A stretch of 11,977 bases of DNA from contig CAYNXB010000080.1 of the NCBI GenBank assembly GCA_964401045.1, positions 1 to 11,977 on the forward strand, read 5' to 3'. A model generated the notes under the pieces. The model saw only the letters and a list, made by a program, of their open reading frames with translations, did not search any database and was not told the origin of the DNA. Position numbers and translations under genes: made by a program. This document shows, one piece after another, positions 1-6,465 of this stretch. This DNA comes from CAYNXB01 sp964401045. GTDB lineage: Bacteria; Pseudomonadota; Alphaproteobacteria; Sphingomonadales; Sphingomonadaceae. Position 1 is the stretch's first letter, and each line of letters starts with the position of its first letter.

Positions 1-374
1 GGGCAGTTGGGGCCGATCAGGCGCGATTTCGAGCCCGAGAGCGCGCGCTTCACGCGCACCATGTCCATTACCGGAACGCCTTCGGTGATGGCGACGATCA
101 GCTCGATCTCTGCGTCGATCGCCTCGAGGATCGAATCCGCTGCGAACGGCGGCGGCACGTAGACCACGCTGGCGGTCGCGCCGGTGGCGGCTTTCGCCTC
201 TTGCACGGTGTCGAACACCGGCAGGCCGATATGCGTCTGCCCGCCTTTGCCCGGCGTGACCCCGGCGACCATCTGGGTACCGTAGTCGAGCGCCTGCTGC
301 GTGTGGAACGTGCCGGTTTCGCCGGTCATCCCCTGCGTGATGATCTTGGTCGTGCGGTCGACGAGAATGCTCAT
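1..374 (-). CDS. sucD: Succinate-CoA ligase (ADP/GDP-forming) subunit alpha, partial (N-terminal 124 residues)
   Basis: The alpha subunit binds CoA and carries the phosphohistidine in the reversible step succinyl-CoA + NDP + Pi to succinate + CoA + NTP of the TCA cycle; it works in the cytoplasm with the beta subunit SucC. Reading from the ATG at 374-372, the protein starts MSILVDRTTKIITQGMTGET and continues with the CoA-binding Rossmann segment (GVTPGKGGQTHIGLPVF, then VVYVPPPFAADSILEA and ITEGVPVMDMVRVKRAL). It leaves the window at LIGPNC, the start of the conserved GPNCPG motif. The C-terminal half with the active-site histidine is outside. Its ATG overlaps the mdh stop codon (ATGA), so it should be translationally coupled to mdh. 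Family assignment is very safe. Confidence 0.96.
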   Translation of the reverse strand, partial: MSILVDRTTKIITQGMTGETGTFHTQQALDYGTQMVAGVTPGKGGQTHIGLPVFDTVQEAKAATGATASVVYVPPPFAADSILEAIDAEIELIVAITEGVPVMDMVRVKRALSGSKSRLIGPNC

Positions 375-1333
375 TTCAGGTTTCCGTCGATGCCCTTGCA
401 CGCCACCAGCAGATCCTTGACCGCGTCGACCGAGGCCTGGAAGTTCTCCTTGGCCTCGTCATCGAGCGCGATCTCGATCACTTCCTCGACGCCATTCGCG
501 CCGAGCACCGCCGGAACGCCCACGAACAGCCCATCGAGGCCGTACTTGCCGTCGACATGCACCGCGCAAGGCAGGATGCGCTTCTGATCGCCGAGATAGG
601 CTTCCGCCATTGCGATCGCGCTGGTGGCGGGGGCGTAGTAGGCCGATCCGGTCTTGAGCAGGCCAACGATCTCGCCGCCGCCGGCGCGGGTACGGGCGAC
701 CACGGCGTCGATCTGCTCCTTGCTGGACTTGCCCATCGCGACGAGGTCGTCGACCGGGATGCCCGAGACGGTGGTGTAGCTGGTGACCGGAACCATCGTG
801 TCGCCGTGGCCACCGAGCACGAACGCGTTCACGTCCTTGACCGAGACGCCGAATTCCCACGCGAGGAACGTGGCGAAGCGCGCGCTGTCGAGCACGCCGG
901 CCATGCCGACGATCTTGTGGTGCGGCACGCCCGAATATTCGCGCAGCGCCCACACCATCGCATCGAGCGGGTTGGTGATGCAGATCACGAACGCGTCGGG
1001 CGCGTGGTTCCTGATGCCTTCGCCGACCGACGCCATCACCTTGAGGTTGATGCCGAGCAGATCGTCGCGGCTCATGCCGGGCTTGCGCGCCACGCCCGCG
1101 GTGACGATCACCACGTCCGCGCCTTCGATATCGGCATAATCGTTGGTGCCGGTGATCTTCGTGTCGAACCCTTCGATCGGGCCGCACTGGCTGAGGTCGA
1201 GCGCCTTGCCCTGGGGAATACCCTCGGCGATGTCGAACAGGACGATGTCGCCCATTTCCTTTTTCGCTGCGAGGTGGGCGAGGGTGCCGCCGATCATACC
1301 GGCGCCGACGAGGGCGATCTTCTTGCGAGCCAT
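371..1333 (-). CDS. mdh: Malate dehydrogenase (NAD-dependent, LDH-like type)
   Basis: Oxidises L-malate to oxaloacetate with NAD+ in the TCA cycle (cytoplasm). The 320-residue product has the usual family length. Visible features are the NAD-binding glycine motif GAGMIGG (residues 10-16), an acidic residue closing the second strand (D34, NAD preference), the substrate-binding arginines R83 and R89 in ARKPGMSR, N121 in TNPLD, R152 in LDSARF, and the catalytic histidine H176 in GGHGD. The start is the ATG at 1333-1331 (MARKKIALVGAG), with a purine-rich AAGGAAGGA ribosome site just upstream. The frame stays open 28 codons further back, but that extension does not resemble the family. It overlaps sucD by ATGA, indicating one operon. 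No sucC lies between the two genes, unlike the mdh-sucC-sucD order of many alphaproteobacteria. Confidence 0.97.
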   Translation of the reverse strand: MARKKIALVGAGMIGGTLAHLAAKKEMGDIVLFDIAEGIPQGKALDLSQCGPIEGFDTKITGTNDYADIEGADVVIVTAGVARKPGMSRDDLLGINLKVMASVGEGIRNHAPDAFVICITNPLDAMVWALREYSGVPHHKIVGMAGVLDSARFATFLAWEFGVSVKDVNAFVLGGHGDTMVPVTSYTTVSGIPVDDLVAMGKSSKEQIDAVVARTRAGGGEIVGLLKTGSAYYAPATSAIAMAEAYLGDQKRILPCAVHVDGKYGLDGLFVGVPAVLGANGVEEVIEIALDDEAKENFQASVDAVKDLLVACKGIDGNLK

Positions 1334-1474
1334 GGGGTTCGACTGTCCTTCCTTGGCGGACGCTTGCAATGCGGTTCGTTCCGGCGAGCTTCCGCGTCCA
1401 GCGAAGCAGGCCGGCACCGTTGATGCGGCGTGCCCTAGGCTTGTGAAATCATCATTGCAACGTGCTTAGCGTAG

Positions 1475-1531
1475 AAAAATGAACAACTTAAAAGCAATTG
1501 AGAAGCGTTTGCATTAATGGTGTTCATTTTT
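1475..1531. repeat. 57-base imperfect palindrome in an AT-rich island (bidirectional terminator or operator)
   Basis: The gap between mdh and the GGDEF-EAL gene (1334-1636, about 300 bases) is much richer in A+T around 1441-1540 than the rest of the window. It contains AAAAATGAACA (1475-1485), matched exactly in inverse by TGTTCATTTTT (1521-1531). Inside, TTAA (1488-1491) and GCAA (1494-1497) are mirrored by TTGC (1509-1512) and TTAA (1514-1517), leaving an 11-base centre. With A-tract and T-tract at the outer ends, it could act as a terminator in either direction, for example for the GGDEF-EAL transcript that ends 105 bases away. It could equally be an operator at the mdh promoter. CATTGCAA also occurs twice as a direct repeat (1453-1460 and 1538-1545). 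I could not identify convincing -35/-10 boxes for mdh, though its promoter should lie in this gap. Confidence 0.5.
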
Positions 1532-1597
1532 ATGTGGCATTGCAAGGGCTAGCGGACCTACCCGGCTTTAGGCGATTGATTTTGCTAGGCCGGCGAT

Positions 1598-1614
1598 CAC
1601 GAAATCGTTTCGTG
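1598..1614 (-). terminator. Small hairpin after the GGDEF-EAL gene (weak terminator candidate)
   Basis: CACGAAA and TTTCGTG form a perfect 7-base stem around a 3-base loop, 22 bases after the stop codon of the GGDEF-EAL gene. There is no T-run after it on the minus strand, so it is not a classical intrinsic terminator. It may protect the mRNA end or mean nothing. Confidence 0.25.
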
Positions 1615-1636
1615 CCGAAGAAAATCGGAATGTCGA

Positions 1637-3523
1637 TCAGCTCGCCAGGCGAGCCGCCGGATCGCTGTCCTTTTCCTGCGCCAGCAGCATCGCGGCCAGA
1701 TAGTCCGGCACCGCGCGACTAAAGTAGTAGCCCTGGCCCAGCGTACAGCCTGCGGCACGTACCGCATGGACCTGGTCGATCGTCTCAAGGCCCTCTGCGA
1801 CGATCTCCATCTCGAGCGTCGAGCCCATCTCCGCGACTGCGCGGATAATCGCATCGCTCTTGAGCCCGACGTTGGGGCCGGAGACGAAACTGCGATCGAC
1901 CTTGATCTTCTTGAACGGGAACTTGTTGATGTAGCCGAGCGAGGAATAGCCCGTGCCGAAGTCATCGAGTGCGAAGCGCACGCCTTCGGCCGAGAGATCC
2001 TCTATGAAGCGCGCGGTGTGCTGGTTGTCGTCGATGAACAGGCTCTCCGTGACCTCGAGCTCCAGCCGGCGCGGATCGAGCTTGGCGTCACGCAGCGCGG
2101 TAAGAATGCCGAGAGCCGCGCCGGGAGCGCGGATCTGCACCGGCGAGAGGTTGACCGCGAGCGTCACATCCTCGGGCCATTGCGCGGCCGCCTTGGCCGC
2201 TTGCGCTGTGATCCAGTTGCCGAGCGTGATGATCACGCCGGTTTCCTCCGCCACCGGAATGAACTCGTCCGGCCGTAGCTCGCCCTTCTCGGGGTGGAAC
2301 CAGCGCACCAGAGCCTCGAAGGTCCTGATGTGGCCGGTTTCGAGGTCGACGATCGGCTGGAAGAAGATCGACAGCTCGTCGCGTTGCAGCGCGGCGCGCA
2401 GCTCGGCCTCGATCTCCTTCTTGCGCACCAGATCGCGGTTCATCGCCGGGTCGAAGAAGCGGACCTGGTTCTTGCCGTTGATCTTTGCGTGGTAGAGGGC
2501 GAGGTCCGCTCCCTGCATCAGCGTATCGATGTCCTGTCCATCGTCGGGGAGGAGCGCGATGCCCATCGAGCAGCCGAGCTCGAGCCGCTCGCCGTCGATG
2601 CGGAACGGGCGGTTGATCTCTTCGAGAATGCGGCCGGCGAGCCGCTCGCTGTCCGCGCGGGACGCAAGCTCGCGGGCGACGATAAACTCGTCGCCGCCGA
2701 AGCGGGCGACGATCGCGTCCGAGTGGGCGGTTTCCTTCAGCCGACGCGCGACTTCGGCGAGCACGCGGTCGCCGACTGGGTGGCCAAGGGTGTCGTTGAC
2801 TTCCTTGAACCGGTCGAGGTCCAGCCAGAACAGCGCCAGCTTGCTGGTCGGATCGCGCGCCATCATGATCTCGACCAGCTCGTGGTTGAGGCCGGCGCGA
2901 TTGGCGAGGCTGGTGACGACGTCGGTGCGGGCAAGCGTCTGCATCTTCTCCGCCAGCTTTGCGCTGGTCTCGGCGGCCATGATCTGCTCCTTGAACGTGC
3001 GGAACACGCTCATGATGACCGAGGCCATCGCCACGATCATGAGCATCGCCGAGATCGCGAGCACGATCATCGCGAAGCTGCCGACGATGAGGCAGCCGAT
3101 CACCACCGGCATCACCGACAGGAGGAGCTGGGTCATGGCGATGAACGGACGCCCGGCGTTGCGGGCCGAGATGCCGGTGCCGTAGGCAACGGCGTAAGTG
3201 CACATCAACGCGTCGACGTGTGGATCCACGACGAGGACGAGGACGCCGGCGGTGATGAGGCCGGAGAGCAGGGCGTAGCTGAACGCGCCGGCTTCGTAGA
3301 GCCGCTCGAGCAGGGCAGTATCGCGCGATCGCGGGCGCCAGGCGATCCAGTATGCGAGACCGACGCGCATCACGGCAACGGCGATCAGCAGCACCGCGCA
3401 GACGACGACGAAGGGCTCGCGGCTGACGATCGCGGCGGTCGTGCTCGCGGCGACGCCGCACATTGCCCCGAGCAGCAGGCTTATCGGATGCGTGTAGAGC
3501 GTTGCGACCAGCTTAGCGCGCAC
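1637..3523 (-). CDS. Membrane-anchored GGDEF-EAL cyclic-di-GMP turnover protein
   Basis: The GGDEF domain makes c-di-GMP from two GTP and the EAL domain hydrolyses c-di-GMP to pGpG; such proteins control the switch between motile and attached life. The 628-residue product has about five hydrophobic helices in residues 10-175 (inner-membrane sensor with no named family that I recognise), a short linker helix (176-198), GGDEF at about 197-358 and EAL at about 380-612. The motif FGGDEF (275-280) is intact. The allosteric RxxD position reads HSDA (267-270), so product inhibition through that site is unlikely. The EAL motif E403-A404-L405, N458 in VNLS, E490 in EVTE, D520-D521 in DDFGTGYSSL, K541 and E577 are all present, so the EAL domain should be active too. 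The start is uncertain: GTG at 3523 has no good ribosome site, and the frame stays open upstream with protein-like sequence (SEFFHGYFGRDDRDER). Signal input is unknown. Confidence 0.95.
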   Translation of the reverse strand: MRAKLVATLYTHPISLLLGAMCGVAASTTAAIVSREPFVVVCAVLLIAVAVMRVGLAYWIAWRPRSRDTALLERLYEAGAFSYALLSGLITAGVLVLVVDPHVDALMCTYAVAYGTGISARNAGRPFIAMTQLLLSVMPVVIGCLIVGSFAMIVLAISAMLMIVAMASVIMSVFRTFKEQIMAAETSAKLAEKMQTLARTDVVTSLANRAGLNHELVEIMMARDPTSKLALFWLDLDRFKEVNDTLGHPVGDRVLAEVARRLKETAHSDAIVARFGGDEFIVARELASRADSERLAGRILEEINRPFRIDGERLELGCSMGIALLPDDGQDIDTLMQGADLALYHAKINGKNQVRFFDPAMNRDLVRKKEIEAELRAALQRDELSIFFQPIVDLETGHIRTFEALVRWFHPEKGELRPDEFIPVAEETGVIITLGNWITAQAAKAAAQWPEDVTLAVNLSPVQIRAPGAALGILTALRDAKLDPRRLELEVTESLFIDDNQHTARFIEDLSAEGVRFALDDFGTGYSSLGYINKFPFKKIKVDRSFVSGPNVGLKSDAIIRAVAEMGSTLEMEIVAEGLETIDQVHAVRAAGCTLGQGYYFSRAVPDYLAAMLLAQEKDSDPAARLAS

Positions 3524-3580
3524 ACGTTCGTCGCGATCGTCGCGCCCGAAATACCCGTGGAAGAATTCGCTCAGGCCGGT

Positions 3581-3596
3581 GATGAGACTGCTCCTC
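3581..3596 (-). promoter_or_regulatory. Shine-Dalgarno sequence upstream of the GGDEF-EAL gene, without a canonical start codon
   Basis: On the minus strand GAGGAG (3596-3591) lies 7 bases before an ATC codon (3583-3581) that is in frame with the GGDEF-EAL gene. A CTG follows three codons later (3574-3572). No ATG, GTG or TTG exists in this frame between the upstream TAG and the GTG at 3523. The true start may therefore be the rare ATC or CTG, adding about 17-20 residues. Confidence 0.4.
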
Positions 3597-3635
3597 GCTC
3601 CCGGCGAGCCCTATCGGGATAAGGTCACTCAATGG

Positions 3636-3673
3636 TTAATGCGCGCGTTAGGTGAAACCTTAACGCGCGCGTT
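3636..3673 (-). terminator. GC-rich hairpin after the 100-residue gene, built from two direct repeats
   Basis: GCGCGCGTTAGGT (3641-3653) and ACCTTAACGCGCGC (3657-3670) pair through 13 bases with one bulged base and a GAA loop. The hairpin begins about two bases after the TAA stop (3675-3673) of the small gene, in the right place for a transcript end. It lacks a T-run, which makes it a hairpin of uncertain terminator strength. The same DNA also reads as a direct repeat, TTAAYGCGCGCGTT at 3636-3649 and 3660-3673, 24 bases apart, in front of the GGDEF-EAL gene. An operator role is therefore also possible. Confidence 0.45.
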
Positions 3674-3975
3674 TACCCTGCGTCCTTGGTCCCGGCGGTC
3701 AGCTCGCGCGCCATGCGCCGGTCCAGCGTGCGGCAGATATCCAGCCACCAGCGATAGGCTTCGCGGTCGCCCGCAAAGAACGCATCTTCGGCATGGCGGC
3801 GCGCCTGTTCGGCGGCGGCGAGGCCGTGCTCGGCGAAATGGCGCAGCGCGGCACGCAACGTCGCATCGTCCGGCTGGGCGAGGAAGTTGTCGTTAGCGGC
3901 ATGGGTACGCACCATGCGCAGCAGCGGCTTGGTCGCCCGGGTCCGGTAAAGGGCGGGGGCGAAGCGGATCGGCAT
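3673..3975 (-). CDS. Conserved hypothetical protein (100 residues, helical, AANDN motif)
   Basis: Function unknown. The protein starts MPIRFAPALYRTRATKPL, has the sequence THAANDNFLAQPDD near residue 25-38, and then a helical, alanine- and arginine-rich region (LRAALRHFAEHGLAAAEQA, AYRWWLDICRTLDRRMA). It has no signal peptide or membrane segment, so it is probably cytoplasmic. The ATG at 3975 is preceded by GGAGAAAG at proper spacing, which with the downstream hairpin supports it as a real gene. Similar short proteins are familiar to me from sphingomonad genomes, always without a function. It lies between the cell wall hydrolase and the GGDEF-EAL gene on the same strand, but the 110-base gap upstream and the hairpin downstream suggest its own transcript. 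Confidence 0.75.
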   Translation of the reverse strand: MPIRFAPALYRTRATKPLLRMVRTHAANDNFLAQPDDATLRAALRHFAEHGLAAAEQARRHAEDAFFAGDREAYRWWLDICRTLDRRMARELTAGTKDAG

Positions 3976-3983
3976 GGCGTGCT

Positions 3984-3999
3984 TTCTCCAGTGGGAGAA
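3984..3999 (-). promoter_or_regulatory. Hairpin covering the ribosome binding site of the 100-residue gene
   Basis: On the minus strand TTCTCC (3999-3994), a CACT loop and GGAGAA (3989-3984) form a perfect 6-base stem. The GGAGAA arm is the Shine-Dalgarno sequence of the gene starting at 3975. Folding would hide the ribosome site, as in simple RNA thermometers. The stem is short, so this is only a possibility. The rest of the gap to 4085 holds three GCTAAG-like words (4021-4047) of unknown meaning. Confidence 0.3.
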
Positions 4000-4085
4000 G
4001 GCCGCCTTAGGTGCCGGAGAGCTAAGCTAAGGTGTGCGGCTAAGGTTAAGAAAACCTCACCAACCGCTAACCATGTTCGCCCGGA

Positions 4086-5207
4086 TCAGGGGCGCGCGAT
4101 CCATTGTCCGCTCTGGGCGAACTCGGGTTTCACACTGCCGCTCGCGGGCAAGCGCTCGCCGGTGAACTGCGCATCTCCGCCATTGGCCGCGACGTTCTGG
4201 GAGTAGGCGGGCGCGGGCGCGGTGGCGCGGATCTGGACCAGCGCGGCTTGCACTGCTTCGACCGGATGGGTTGCTTCGTAGGCGCGCGCGACCGCTACCG
4301 GATCGAGCGGAATGTCGTCACCCAGGCTGCGCAGGTGCGGCGCGGGAAGCGGCTCGCCCCCGGCGTAAGCGAACTGGAATGCCGCCGGACGGCCGGCAGC
4401 GCCGCGCCAGCGATAGAAGATGTGCGCGCCGATCGTGCCGATCCGGTCGAGGCTGGCGGCCCAGTACGGATGCACCTGAACGGTGTGGTAGTGGGTCGCG
4501 AGGCCGACCGGCCGGTACACCGCGCCCGAAAGCGCCGCGAGTGCGACGCGCTGGGCGCGGTCCCAGAAAGCGAGGACCGGCTTGCGCGCGAGGCTGCCGT
4601 CGCAGGTAAAGGTGAACTGGCACCCGGTGCGTCGTTCGGAGCCCTGGTACACGACGCCGCAGACGGTGTTCGGGTAGGCCGGGTGCGCGACCCGGTTGAG
4701 CACTACCTGCGCGACAGCGCGCTGTCCTGCATCGGGCTCGCTCGCCGCTTCGTAATAGATCGCCTGGGTCAGGCACTGGAGCGCGCGGCCCTTGTCGAGC
4801 GTGGTTCCCCGAGCGATCAGCGGGCGAGCGCCGCCGGTCAGCGGCGCGGCATCGAGCGCCGGGGCGGGTATGTCGGTGTCGGAATGGATCTGCGCCGTCG
4901 CGGGCAGCGGAGCATAGGGCTCGTCTGCAAGGTAGTAGAACGCCGATCCGGGGAAGCTCGCGCCGGGCTGCTCGAACGGCATCGGCGTGGTGGCGGGGGC
5001 GGACTCGCCGCCGAACTGCGACCAGTCGACCGGGGTTGCCATCGCCGGCACCGTGATCGCCGCGGCGAGCGCCGCGATCTTGGCGCCGATCCGCGCGCGG
5101 GCCTGACGCAGGGTTGCGCCCATGCCGCGCGAACGGTCGTTTCGCGTCACGCGTGAACGGAAATCGCGCGGCCGCGGTTCGGCTGAAAAGGCGGCGGTGA
5201 AGTCCAA
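4086..5207 (-). CDS. Exported cell wall hydrolase, SleB/CwlJ family (Hydrolase_2)
   Basis: Members of this family cleave peptidoglycan; SleB itself is a lytic enzyme of spore cortex, and the proteobacterial relatives are taken to remodel the sacculus in the periplasm. The catalytic domain spans about residues 140-270: LQCLTQAIYYEAASEP carries the catalytic glutamate (E153), followed by GQRAVAQVVLNRV, TVCGVVYQGSE, GCQFTFTCDG and ATHYHTVQVHPYW, the usual family blocks. A hydrophobic stretch (about 44-57, ending VPAMA) looks like an export signal or anchor. The start is uncertain: a TTG at 5207 gives 373 residues with a basic N-terminus of 40 residues, while the ATG at 5123 gives 345 residues with a more normal signal peptide (MGATLRQARARIGAKIAAL). 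Neither has a strong ribosome site. The C-terminal 100 residues have no domain that I recognise. Confidence 0.9.
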   Translation of the reverse strand: MDFTAAFSAEPRPRDFRSRVTRNDRSRGMGATLRQARARIGAKIAALAAAITVPAMATPVDWSQFGGESAPATTPMPFEQPGASFPGSAFYYLADEPYAPLPATAQIHSDTDIPAPALDAAPLTGGARPLIARGTTLDKGRALQCLTQAIYYEAASEPDAGQRAVAQVVLNRVAHPAYPNTVCGVVYQGSERRTGCQFTFTCDGSLARKPVLAFWDRAQRVALAALSGAVYRPVGLATHYHTVQVHPYWAASLDRIGTIGAHIFYRWRGAAGRPAAFQFAYAGGEPLPAPHLRSLGDDIPLDPVAVARAYEATHPVEAVQAALVQIRATAPAPAYSQNVAANGGDAQFTGERLPASGSVKPEFAQSGQWIARP

Positions 5208-5365
5208 GGCGATCCCGTTTGCGGCGATGGTGCGCGCTAACGCGGCGTTTCGGGGAGCGCATTCGCGCAGATGTCCGCGTTCCGAAGCGGGACGGAACCC
5301 TGAAAGACGTTAACGCGCCGCGCAGCTTGCGCGCGCGGCGGGCGGCGCATAGTCATCAGCCCGTG
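5208..5365. promoter_or_regulatory. Divergent intergenic region (hydrolase to the left, B12 operon to the right)
   Basis: This stretch separates the minus-strand hydrolase from the plus-strand riboswitch, so promoters in both directions should be here. It is GC-rich and I found no pair of boxes with acceptable spacing. A TTAACGCGC word at 5310-5318 resembles the TTAAYGCGCGCGTT repeats at 3636-3673. Confidence 0.35.
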
Positions 5366-5550
5366 TCATGGGTTCTTCCGGCCGGGTTCACTCGGGCCGG
5401 AAGCGAAGAGGGAAGCGGGTGACAATCCCGCGCTGCCCCCGCAACTGTGACCGGGGAGCGGCGCTCCCGACATGCCACTGCGGGCCTCGACGGGCGCTTG
5501 CGGGAAGGCGGGACGCCGCATCGATCCGGGAGCCAGGAGACCTGCCCAGG
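5366..5550 (+). ncRNA. Cobalamin (adenosylcobalamin-type) riboswitch aptamer
   Basis: The leader of the btuFCD operon carries the family's fixed elements in the right order: GAAGAGGGAAGCGGGTGA (5405-5422), the core GCTGCCCCCGCAACTGTGA (5432-5450), GCCACTG (5474-5480), GGGAAGGCGGG (5502-5512) and the B12 box GAGCCAGGAGACCTGCC (5530-5546). The stem TTCCGGCC/GGGCCGGAA (5376-5402) is the usual early helix. Coenzyme B12 binding is expected to lower expression of the importer genes behind it. The exact outer ends of the aptamer are estimated. Confidence 0.95.
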
Positions 5551-5589
5551 ATGCGTCGTTCGGCCACGGGCGGGGTGCACCGATGGTAA
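5551..5589 (+). CDS. Possible 12-codon leader peptide in the riboswitch expression platform
   Basis: Immediately after the aptamer an ATG opens a short frame (MRRSATGGVHRW) closed by TAA at 5587-5589. The AGGAG within the B12 box (5535-5539) sits 11 bases before this ATG and could serve as its ribosome site, so B12 binding could block its translation. Nothing but position supports translation, and the ATG may be chance. Confidence 0.25.
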   Translation: MRRSATGGVHRW

Positions 5590-5606
5590 GCGCAAGGGAG
5601 TGGCCG
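5561..5606 (+). promoter_or_regulatory. Expression-platform stem of the cobalamin riboswitch
   Basis: CGGCCAC (5561-5567) and GTGGCCG (5600-5606) are exact inverse complements separated by 32 bases, and the loop contains the small palindrome GGTGCACC. It lies between the aptamer and the btuF start, where the switching structure is expected. No T-run follows, which suggests translational rather than terminator-type control. Confidence 0.4.
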
Positions 5607-5643
5607 GATGGCCTCGCCTCGCCGGGAGCGACATTGAGTCGTG

Positions 5644-6465
5644 ATGCGAGGTATGATGGGCAAGCATTTATTATTGGCGATTATTTTTTGCCTCACGGCC
5701 TGCATTGGGCGCGTGCCCGGGCGATCGGGCGAGCAACCCACGATCGTCAGCCTCAACCCCTGCACCGACGCGATCCTCGCCGAAGTCGCCGACCCGGTGC
5801 AAGTGCTGGCGATATCGCATTACAGCCACGATCCGCGCGCAAGCTCGATGGACTTGAACGTCGCCCGGCGATTTCGCGCCACCGGCGGGACGGTGGAGGA
5901 AGTGCTTGCGCTCGATCCAGACGTGGTCGTGGCGGGCACCTACCTGCCGCCCGCGACGCGCACGGTGTTCGAGCGGCTCGGCATCGAGGTGGCGACGATC
6001 GGCATCGCGTCCTCGGCAGCCGAGAGCGAGGCGCAAATTGCCGAACTCGCTGCGTTGGTGGGGCATCCCGAGCGCGGCGTGGCGCTCAACGCGCGGATCG
6101 AGGAGGCTATCGCGAGCGCCCGGTGGAAGGGACCGAAAGTCTCGACGCTGCTGTGGCAGGAAGGCGGAATAGTGCCGGGCGGGGGAACCTTGATCTTCGG
6201 CCTGCTCGAGAACGCCGGGTTCGCCAGCCACTCGGCGGCGCGAGGGCTGGGGCAGGGCGCCTACCTGCCGCTGGAGCGCGTCCTCGCCGATCCACCAGCC
6301 CTGGTACTTGCGGCGAGCGACGAACGCATGCTGACCCATCCGGTGCTGCGCCACTTGCCGGAAACGCAGTACGCGCGGCTCGATTCCAGCCTGCTCTATT
6401 GCGGGGGTCCAACCATTGTTCGCGCCTCCGCGCGACTGGCGCAGCTGCGGAAGGCGATCGGATGA
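5644..6465 (+). CDS. btuF: Cobalamin ABC transporter substrate-binding lipoprotein (BtuF-like)
   Basis: Binds vitamin B12 in the periplasm and hands it to the BtuCD permease. The 273-residue product has a lipoprotein signal (HLLLAIIFCLTAC, lipobox LTAC with the cysteine about 20 residues in), then the two-lobed class-III fold: PTIVSLNPCTDAILAEVAD, VEEVLALDPDVVVAG, an ERLGIEVATIG strand-helix unit, and ALVLAASDERMLTHPVL. The preceding cobalamin riboswitch assigns the substrate; by sequence alone it could be a siderophore-binding protein. Several starts are possible (GTG 5641, ATG 5644, 5653, 5656) and change only the basic N-terminus; GGGAG at 5624-5628 favours one of the first two. The beginning (5656-5692) is AT-rich compared with its surroundings. 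The stop overlaps btuC by ATGA. Confidence 0.92.
   Translation: MRGMMGKHLLLAIIFCLTACIGRVPGRSGEQPTIVSLNPCTDAILAEVADPVQVLAISHYSHDPRASSMDLNVARRFRATGGTVEEVLALDPDVVVAGTYLPPATRTVFERLGIEVATIGIASSAAESEAQIAELAALVGHPERGVALNARIEEAIASARWKGPKVSTLLWQEGGIVPGGGTLIFGLLENAGFASHSAARGLGQGAYLPLERVLADPPALVLAASDERMLTHPVLRHLPETQYARLDSSLLYCGGPTIVRASARLAQLRKAIG

Noticed and set aside
557..1423. Plus-strand open frame opposite mdh (288 codons)
   Set aside because: Antisense shadow: the minus strand encodes a full-length malate dehydrogenase with all active-site residues.
1434..1473. Sigma70-type promoter boxes for mdh
   Set aside because: The best pair (TTGCTT and TACGCT on the minus strand, 18 bases apart) matches the consensus at only about half the positions.
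1498..1722. Small plus-strand frame (74 codons) in the mdh upstream gap
   Set aside because: It starts from a non-ATG codon without ribosome site, crosses the palindrome and runs into the opposite GGDEF-EAL gene.
2294..3622. Long plus-strand open frame (442 codons) opposite the GGDEF-EAL gene
   Set aside because: Its product is a low-complexity mix of Asp, Glu, Arg, His and Ala typical of antisense frames in GC-rich DNA, and the opposite strand has complete GGDEF and EAL motifs.
4104..5156. Plus-strand open frame opposite the cell wall hydrolase (350 codons)
   Set aside because: Arg/Gly/Ala-rich shadow with no recognisable motif; the minus strand carries the conserved hydrolase blocks.
5472..6461. 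Long N-terminal extension of BtuC
   Set aside because: The frame is open through the riboswitch and btuF, but BtuC-like sequence begins at the ATG at 6462 that overlaps the btuF stop.
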